Assembly: GCA_036897445.1 (NCBI GenBank)
Contig: JAYMTL010000011.1
Location: 1 to 64,000 of the forward strand
Direction of reading: 5' to 3'
Origin: Pelargonium tetragonum
Lineage: Eukaryota; Streptophyta; Magnoliopsida; Geraniales; Geraniaceae
Length of the DNA: 64,000 bases
The position numbers and the translations under genes are program-made. Below are positions 56,401 to 64,000 of the stretch, one piece after another. Under the pieces are notes generated by a model. The model did not search any database, was not told the origin of the DNA, and was given only the letters and a program-made list of their open reading frames with translations. Each line of letters begins with the position of its first letter. Within the stretch, counting starts at the first letter, position 1.

Positions 56401-59400
56401 AAACAAAGGCTTCTTTATTTGTTTTAGATTTAGATTCTTTCCTTTTCTTTTCAGGAAAACTTATGTTGAAAATTTAGCCCCAGTCTTTTTTAAGGTCTAG
56501 ATATCTTTTTAGGGGAGTCCCGTAGAAATGAAACATATCAAATATAGGATCCGACTTAAATGACATAGCGGTTGCTTAGACTCTTGACTAACTAGAAATT
56601 CTTAAAATCACAAGGATTTCCTTGTGAAAATTCCTAAGCACTAGAAACTCCAACTACTTTTCGTGATCTCGACTACATTTTTGTACCTTTAGTGCTTTTA
56701 TGGACAATTTCTACTCTCCCTAAACTTTCTAAAGAAGTGGCCTTAATTATATACAAGAGAGAACCCATGCTTTTTTCTCTCCGCAATTATTGTGAACAAC
56801 CCTCGTATAATGTCAAACATAGGATAAATCTGGTGTAATAAGATTTAGGTTAGGCTTAGTCAAGAAAGCTTGATTTCAGGTAACGTAAAGTAAGAATACA
56901 GCAGCTTTTTGGATTTTGATAAAGTGGGATGGGATCTACCAAGGAAGCTTAAAGTTTACAATAAAAGATCTTCCTTTACATATTAACTTTGTTAAAGTGC
57001 ACCCATAATAGAACCTAGTCGAGCAAAGGGACTGGCTACTAGACTTGTTCGGAAGAAGTTAAATGCAAAAGGGGCGGCTCCTCATAAAGTATAGTTTGAC
57101 TTAGGGATTCGTCGCTGCTATAGTAAATGAAATAGAATAAAATCTTAAATATAAAAAGGCGAGAGCGCCAAAAGTAGTGTTGTAGTATCCTTAGGATAAT
57201 TCTAACTAGGGTTTGCACAAGGTTGGAGAAATTCCGGCTTTTGAAGAAGATAAATGAAAGAAAAACCTTTTTCTGTTTTCGGATTCCTATAGCTAGTAAT
57301 CGAAATTGTGACGTATTTACACCAATCCCTTTTTTTAGGAGCTCTTACACCTGCAATCACGAAACTTTTTTAATACCTCAGGGACCAGAAAGCTCCTTCC
57401 TTATATCATGTAAATGAAAACCTGTGTTCTATACTTCATTCTAATCAAGATTGCGGAGTTACCACTAAAACACTTCCGAAGCTGGTTTTTAAAACTTAAG
57501 ACTGCTCCCGGATTCCGTTCGAAGAAGTTTTATTTGATCCAAAAGACCCATTTAAACAAAAGAGGACCCTATTCTTAAATGTTACATTCTTGTTTTGTAA
57601 TTGTAAAGTGCGCTCTAAAATTAGAAAGTATATTGCTAAATAATATTGGAAACTTTACTGGCTAAAGAAGGGGTCCCTTGTTATTTAAATTAGAATTGGG
57701 AGGAAAAACCTATGCAAATAGAACAATTAAGTTTTCCTCATTTTATACTTCGTTTTTTCAAAGTTTGGGTAAAACCTGGGAACTCCTCCAGTATTTGCAG
57801 GTTTACAAAGCCTAAAGGCAATTCAATCTTACACATTAAAAGGAAAAGTTTTTTATAGAGATAGAGAAGAGGCTTTTATAGTAGACCTTTACCCGGAAAG
57901 GTAGTCTTTTTCAAAAATTTGGAAGTTCTAGAGAGCCGCAATAGATATATCCCAAAAAGTGTCCCCTATAAACTAAGTTTACTTCTTTATCTTTAAGATT
58001 AGCCAGAAGGAAGAACCTCTTTAAATAAGAAGGGTATCTCTAATATCTAATATAAAGACCAATCGCCAGAACTGAACCTAGGTTTCTTATAACACCCAAA
58101 TCTAGGGGAGCCCCTAAGGTTTCTTTTTAAAGCGTTCCCGTACCCAAGCTTTAGTAAAAAAAAAGTATTGACCCCTGAGAACCTTTACGCGTTGTAGGTT
58201 ATAACCGCGTACCCCCGTCCAGTACTATGCCTTAAAGAATCTTACGTAGTTAATTTAGAGGAAGCTCTCCTGAATTTCACTTTCAAAACTAAAGTAGGCA
58301 CCTAACAAGATACTCTACACACGCAAGCCTAGTTTATCCCGAGGTGTAAAAGTTTGCTAATTATTAAAAACTCTATGAAAAAATCCTAATCATATCAAGA
58401 AAACATTTTAAAGAATAAGTAGATGGTAAACTGCATTCTTACAAAAGACTTTTTTAGAATACCTTAGGTTCCTTTAGCGGGTACTAAAAAAAGCTGCACT
58501 CGCATTTAAATAAAGACTGAAAGGGAATCCCTGATTATAGCTCTATTAGACTTGTTAAATAAATTCCGGCCGGGTATAGATGCCCAGCCTTGGGTAGAGG
58601 GCTCCGGTTTTATAAAAAAAGAATTAAGACTTTCAGTGGTTCTCTTGACTAAATTATGAAGAAAAAGTGTTCGCTCTAGGATCCCCGGGTTTTGAATGGT
58701 AGGAAAGATATAGAATTCCACTTTCAAATTCATGATACCAAAATTTTTGTTGTATAGCAAGGATCGCTCAGCTTTTTGGGGAGCTTTAGTATTTTGAGGT
58801 TTTATACAGCTGCACCTTTTAGTAAGTACGAGGAAGATTTAGACAAAATAAAGAAATGCGAGGTTTAGAGAAGTTAGAACTAACAAGCTAAAGAGACTCA
58901 AGACCCCGGGAGTCTCTTTATATGAATTCCAAATTTCTGTCATAAGAATAAAAAGCTAGCTTTTGTACCTTAAAAGAAAGTCAGAGTCGTTGGAAGCTTT
59001 CCTAAAAATCTTCTTTATTCTCGGGGCACTTTTATGTTTATGAAATTCGAGTACCCTACGCGGGCTATTCTAGAGTCAGGAAAAGACCCTGCTATCACTG
59101 CACTGTAGAAACCCCTATTTGGAAGGGAGTCCTGTGTTAACGAACTTTCGGGCATATATCTCTAAAACCTTATGTTTCTTTTTAGTTCATTATTCTTAGA
59201 TTTTCCTATAAATTGAAGCCTTCGCTCTTTTTTCGATCAAGCAAAATGTTACCTAATAAAATTTCGTCGGTTCAAACCCTCCTATTAGTAGAGGTTCTTA
59301 CGATTCATATGAATAAAACTTAACCTGAATTTTTCTGTCTTCTGTTATTGACTTCCTCACTTACTTTGATATACATGCACCTTTCTTATAAGCTAGAGTC

Positions 59401-62400
59401 TTCTGCCTAAGTCTTTGCTGCAGTACTCGTCTTATTGGTATTGTTACGAGCTAGACCCTTCCTTCTTTAAATAAGTAGTATAGAAGGAAAGTGGTATATA
59501 TAATGGATTAGACAGTTCTTGTAAAGGTTCATAAGTATATACTAGTATTATTGTAATAGAAATTTTTAGTGTTTAAGACATCGTACTCTTGTTTTCGGTT
59601 CTTATTGTAAAAAGAAAGGGTATAAACTTAGATCTAGGTTTTTTACTCGTTCAAACTATCATTTTATTGCAAAAAGCTGGGTTATGCCCTTAATTGTATA
59701 GAAAAGTTTTTATAACAGATTAAAAGGGGCGGGGGTCTTCTCGAGAGTCAATTGAGCCCTTTTCATTTCATTTATAAGCTGGATTCCTATGAGTCTTTTG
59801 GAAACTTTATTAAAAGCCTCTCAAGTCAAGTTTTTTAAGTAAGAAGGAGAGCCGCTAGTCTAAAGAACACTTCTTTCTTTCCCAGAGGTTATTCCAAAGC
59901 AACCCCTAAAGTCCGTAGTATTCACTCCACTTGTGAAACGCACGTAGCTTCCTTTCCTAGTCTTTTTTACTTTAGGGATGCCTCTCTTTAACAATAGCTT
60001 ATGAATCCGGTAAAAATGAAAAGTTTTTACCTAGGGGAATCCAAGGCGAGAAGTACAACAAAAGCTTAAGTAATAAAAAGCAAGAATAGCATTTTCATTA
60101 TGTTCTCAAAATTTTCTGACTTTTTATCCAATAAAAAGACTTTAGAAGGACACCCCGTAACTGGAACAACGAATAATAGGAATCCATACTTAACAGGAAG
60201 ACTCTTGTTTTTTACCCATCACGAGTAGTTACGGCTTAAGAAAAAAAGCCCTGTAAAAAAAAATTGAAATTTATAACGTATTAGGCTTCTCGAATTCTTT
60301 AAAATAAGGGCTTTTCTTTTATTAAAGAATTCGCTTGTGTGTCCTCTTGTGTTCCAACAAAATTTGTTTAAACATCCATTTTTTGTATCTACTTCAAGGT
60401 CTTCGGATTTTGGATTCAAGTAGTGAGTAAATAAATCCTTCTCAAATTCAAATATAGGGGCAGCTATCTGCATCAATTTAAAAAGGGTCTACTTAATTTA
60501 AAAATAGGCTTTGTACAAGTCGCTTTATCCCCTTAAGTTTTACTAGTACCCTGATTTCTAGTAGTCCCTCTGTGTGGATGCATTCAGAAGAGCCCTTTCA
60601 TTTTAATAAATAGTCAAGAGTAAGTCATGGCCGAAAGGAACGCGCTATTTATTAAAGGGAATTCCATAGGGTTTTTTTCTAGATAAGGGTCTAAGCTTTA
60701 AGGCTTTTGTCCAAAGCACTAAGCGTACAATATTAGGGATATGATTCACGGCTAGTAGCTAGCCTCCTTGATTCTTGCACAGAAACCTATAGAAGCAAAA
60801 CCCGAGGTATTAAAAAAGAAACTGGAGTCAAGGCACAGGGTAAAGGGGAGCCCGCACTTTTGCAATAGAGCAGAAAAACGGGCGTAGTTTGCTTTTTCTA
60901 AAGTTTTATACCTCACTTAGGCTAGGAATTTTATAAATGAAAAGAGAGGAAACTCTAATTAAGTTGATGAACTGAACTCAGGGTAATCTAAACCGTTAGG
61001 TATAAACCGTAACAGAAGTCCGAAGTATCTATAAGACCCCGAAAACAAAAAAGCTAGTCTCCAGGGCACTATTGCCTAGAAGAGACGACTGCGTACCAAA
61101 GCGCCGCGTTAATTGAAAAAGTCTCTTTCTATGGTAATATTAAAAAAAAAAGACAAAAGTAACAAACACATAGGAAAGCAAAACGACCTATATAACAATT
61201 ATATACTAGAAAAGCCAAGTTCAATAAAAAAGGGGATTCTTAGGCATAGTATTTCGACCAGTTTACAGAGTTTTATCCAGCAAGAGCAGGGTGTTACATA
61301 ACGTAAGTCAAAATTCAATTATATATAGCTGAGGTATCTCCCGAAATGGAGTAAGGGGTAGGATTGGTTTTTATCCTCTCAAATTGACTCTTAATCAAAA
61401 AAGTGAAGTTTGTAACGCATGTTTAGCCCTAAGTCTAATTAGTTTTGTTCCTAAACCTTACTGCAGGAGAGTCCCTCTTTTAGTCTGAAAGCCGGCTCTT
61501 CATTTTATTCCCTTTATAGGAACAGCGGCAGAGTACGCCTCTGTCTTTTATGAAGTAGAAACTTTTCACGATTGGAGTTTCCCCTTAAGCCTTGCCGGAT
61601 TTCATTCTAAAAGTTTTAGTAATGGTTCTAATTTCATAACTACTCCGATTTGCAAGAAGGTCCTATTGCTTTATGTATCTGATAGCTGGTGTATTTAACT
61701 GGGGTGCACTCTTGGTAAGCGCCCATTAAAACTCAAGTTTTTTAGCTCCTCGAGTGGAATTGCTAAAGATTCTAAAAGGGGTCCCCGGTATACAATAATA
61801 GACAATAAGCTTGATTTTCAATTTTTTCTCAGGAATTTCTTGAGCCCCAAAATTCTTTGTCTCTTCCCCACTATACTCTAAGGGAATTTGAAACTTGTAA
61901 TCAGAGGCATAGGAGAAGACCCTATCTATTCTGTGACGGGAAAGCCTCGAGTTTCTCCCTTCCAAACTAAGAGTGTCAGAGGTATTATCTGCAGAGTACA
62001 GAAGGAAAGATTTGAGTTCAACCGTTTGTACACCGGACCCCTTTCGTGTTCGATTTAAGGTCTTCCAGGGTTCCCAGAAAACTAGCAGGATAGCCTAAGA
62101 ATAACAGCAGGAATTTTGAATAGGCAGTTGCCTCAGTCAGATGAAGCTTCTTACGAAAAGAGCAAACACCAAAAATTGGGCTTGAAAAATATCCAACCAA
62201 GACTGTAATCAAAAGGCCTTATACCTCCGCTTTAGATTTACTTTACTCTTTTTGAAGTCCTTGTTTCCTCGTATGCCTACTATCTAGAAAGACCCGCCTT
62301 TTTGTAGTGCCTGCACCCCTGTTTCCTATTCGCCTTACCTTTCTAAACCAGAAGATAATAGGATAAGTGGAAATCGAATCCCTATTATCTTAGAGAAAGA

Positions 62401-64000
62401 AGCATAAGAATTCCTTCCTACCTAACTAAAGCGCTTCTTTGCTTGTGTATACAGCGGGACCCCTCATATGGAAGACCCCAAAACTAGGGATAAGCTTTAG
62501 TATTTAGTATAAAGAATGTAACCAAGGATAATGGGACTAATTTAATTTGACAAAGAACAAGACTAATAAAAAAAACCCATAAATCACCAGGAACCCTATG
62601 AAGCCCTAAGATATTAAAAAATCAAACTCTTCAAAATTATCGCAAAAGCGGGTACCTTGGCATTTTTCATTTTTTACTTACTAAAGAAGGTAAGGAAATT
62701 TCGTGGCAAAAAAGGTTATACCTGGATCTTCTGATGGAGTATTCCCCTCCCCTAGAGCTGGTATTAACAGTAAGATTTCTTAATAAAATAAAGTACATAC
62801 AAAAACAAAGGGGTGCTTCGAACTGACCTAAAGTTTAAGGCCTTTTTTACTAGGACCAACCCCTTTTTGCGGGATTCCTTTTATATAAAGATATCTAAGT
62901 CCAGACTCGCAAATAATATGCTACTCAAAATTTCTGATTTTTATTGCAAAACTTTTTGTCCTACCCCACTAGGAAAATGATTTACCTTGAAGAATTTTAA
63001 GGCATCCGGTTACGGAAAAGGCACTCTCAAAAATCGGATAAACTAATCCCAAAAAAGCAACTAGATCTTCATTTTGCTCTAAAGACTCAAAATGAAACCG
63101 AATTTCCTATATTAGTAACCCTAAAAAACTCTTTATAAGTGAGTAATTCTCTTTCTTATAGATTTAACAGCTATCTGGAGGACCTTAAACCCTTTTTTTT
63201 GCAGTATTAGACCTTTTTAATTAATACTAAGGGTTTACCCCGGAGAGGAGACTAGTAATAGATCAAGCTCCATACGAGGAATTCCCCCCAAGTGATATAT
63301 ATAGATTTTTTCTACTATTACAGTTAACCCAAATTAAGAAGACCAGGACACTAGCTATCGGTGTATTTTAGTAGCTATCTTTTTAGTAACAACGGATTGG
63401 TAACAGCATCTTTTTGAAAGGAGTATACCTGTCAAATTTCTTTTTAGAAAGAGGGGACTGAACCCTGTTCGAAGTGGCGAATTGCTCTTATACTGAATGA
63501 TAGCAGCAAGGGCACTCTGAGTATTTGTCTATAGGTATAAAATAGGGTTTCCTGTAGAACAGAATCATTTTGAAATGAAAACAGAGCTTCTTTTTAAGGA
63601 AAAGCAGGGCACTTTTCTTTTTATTCTGATATCAAGATTTTTTAGGGATAATTTATTAACCAGTTATACAGTAGATAGACTTTCCCAGTATCGAAACGTT
63701 AGCTCAACCTTTTGAAAACGCGTATCTATTCCTTGGGGAACCCTTAAAAAAAAAAGTAACAAGTAAAAGGGGCGTCTCATTACAAAAAGTTTTGAATGAA
63801 TTACAATTTTTTAGTTTTAGATAGTGCTCTTTACTTACTTGACTGGAATTATGGGCATTCTCAAAGGTAACTAGCTCTAGAAAGAGTCTTTTCTATGCTA
63901 TGGTTAAAAAGTAGGACTCTCCCTAGTATGTCCAAAAGGAAGAAATTGTAAGAAATGCCTCCAAAATAGGTATATTGAAAATGCATGCTCGCCCATATGT
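56401..64000. other. AT-rich non-coding spacer
   Basis: No gene is recognisable in 7.6 kb. ATG frames of 62-85 codons on both strands show no motif; the 62-codon + frame at 61113-61301 is lysine/asparagine-rich, as expected from A-rich DNA. A small CTA-rich patch lies at 59.33-59.55 kb. A T-arm-like GGTTCAAACCC is at 59269-59279, and a weak repeat C resemblance (GGGGACTGAACCC, CGAAGTGGC) is near 63450-63492. Confidence 0.5.

Noticed and set aside
59262-59290. GGTTCAAACCCTCC, T-arm-like.
   Set aside because: The T-stem does not pair beyond two bases and no other arm is present.
1-64000. CRISPR arrays, insertion sequences, LTR or other virus-derived elements, telomere repeats.
   Set aside because: No regularly spaced repeats, no transposase, reverse transcriptase or capsid-like frames, no long terminal repeats and no telomere-type arrays were seen.

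Overview
This 64 kb window holds almost no genes. Every open frame on either strand is short. The longest is 155 codons, only slightly longer than hand arithmetic predicts by chance at roughly 36% GC (sampled lines run from 25 to 47%). I recognise no protein family, no rRNA and no intact intron. The only well-formed gene is a tRNA-Cys(GCA) on the minus strand near 32.6 kb. Around it are many degenerate tRNA-like pieces: a trnQ-like relic at 45.2 kb, a trnF-like relic at 11.9 kb, a tRNA-like fold at 34.1 kb and several isolated T-arm boxes.

The most likely source is a gene-poor stretch, or an 'empty' chromosome, of a large plant-type mitochondrial genome. The tRNA relics resemble plant organellar tRNAs and the word usage feels like plant mitochondrial spacer. 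A bloated algal organelle genome, or nuclear DNA of organellar origin, cannot be excluded. This is inference, not proof.

The window is a mosaic of two sequence types. (1) Balanced, AT-rich spacer covers about 1.0-5.85, 6.4-7.95, 8.5-10.7, 12.6-14.5, 20.9-24.65, 27-35.2, 37-39.7, 43-48.4, 52.7-54.5 and 56.4-64 kb. (2) Strand-skewed islands are strongly C-rich on the + strand at 5.85-6.4, 7.95-8.5, 16.35-20.7 and 41.0-42.95 kb. They are G-rich at 14.55-16.35, 25.4-26.95 (mild), 35.2-37.0, 39.7-41.0 and 48.4-52.4 kb. Short homologous blocks link the islands to one another. Where a G-rich island carries a block found in a C-rich island, it lies in reverse complement. The islands therefore look like old, very diverged copies of one repeat superfamily inserted in both orientations, and the skew shows their orientation. 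A separate zone at 54.5-56.4 kb carries its own diverged local repeats.

Other structures are a 16-base word (TTAATTACATTACCTT and close variants) found at six separate places, several short tandem duplications, a few perfect palindromes, and an apparent excess of GGATCC. No promoter, terminator, CRISPR array, insertion sequence, origin or virus-derived element could be supported. All repeat and tRNA calls come from reading by eye. Island boundaries are approximate, to within about 100-200 bases.
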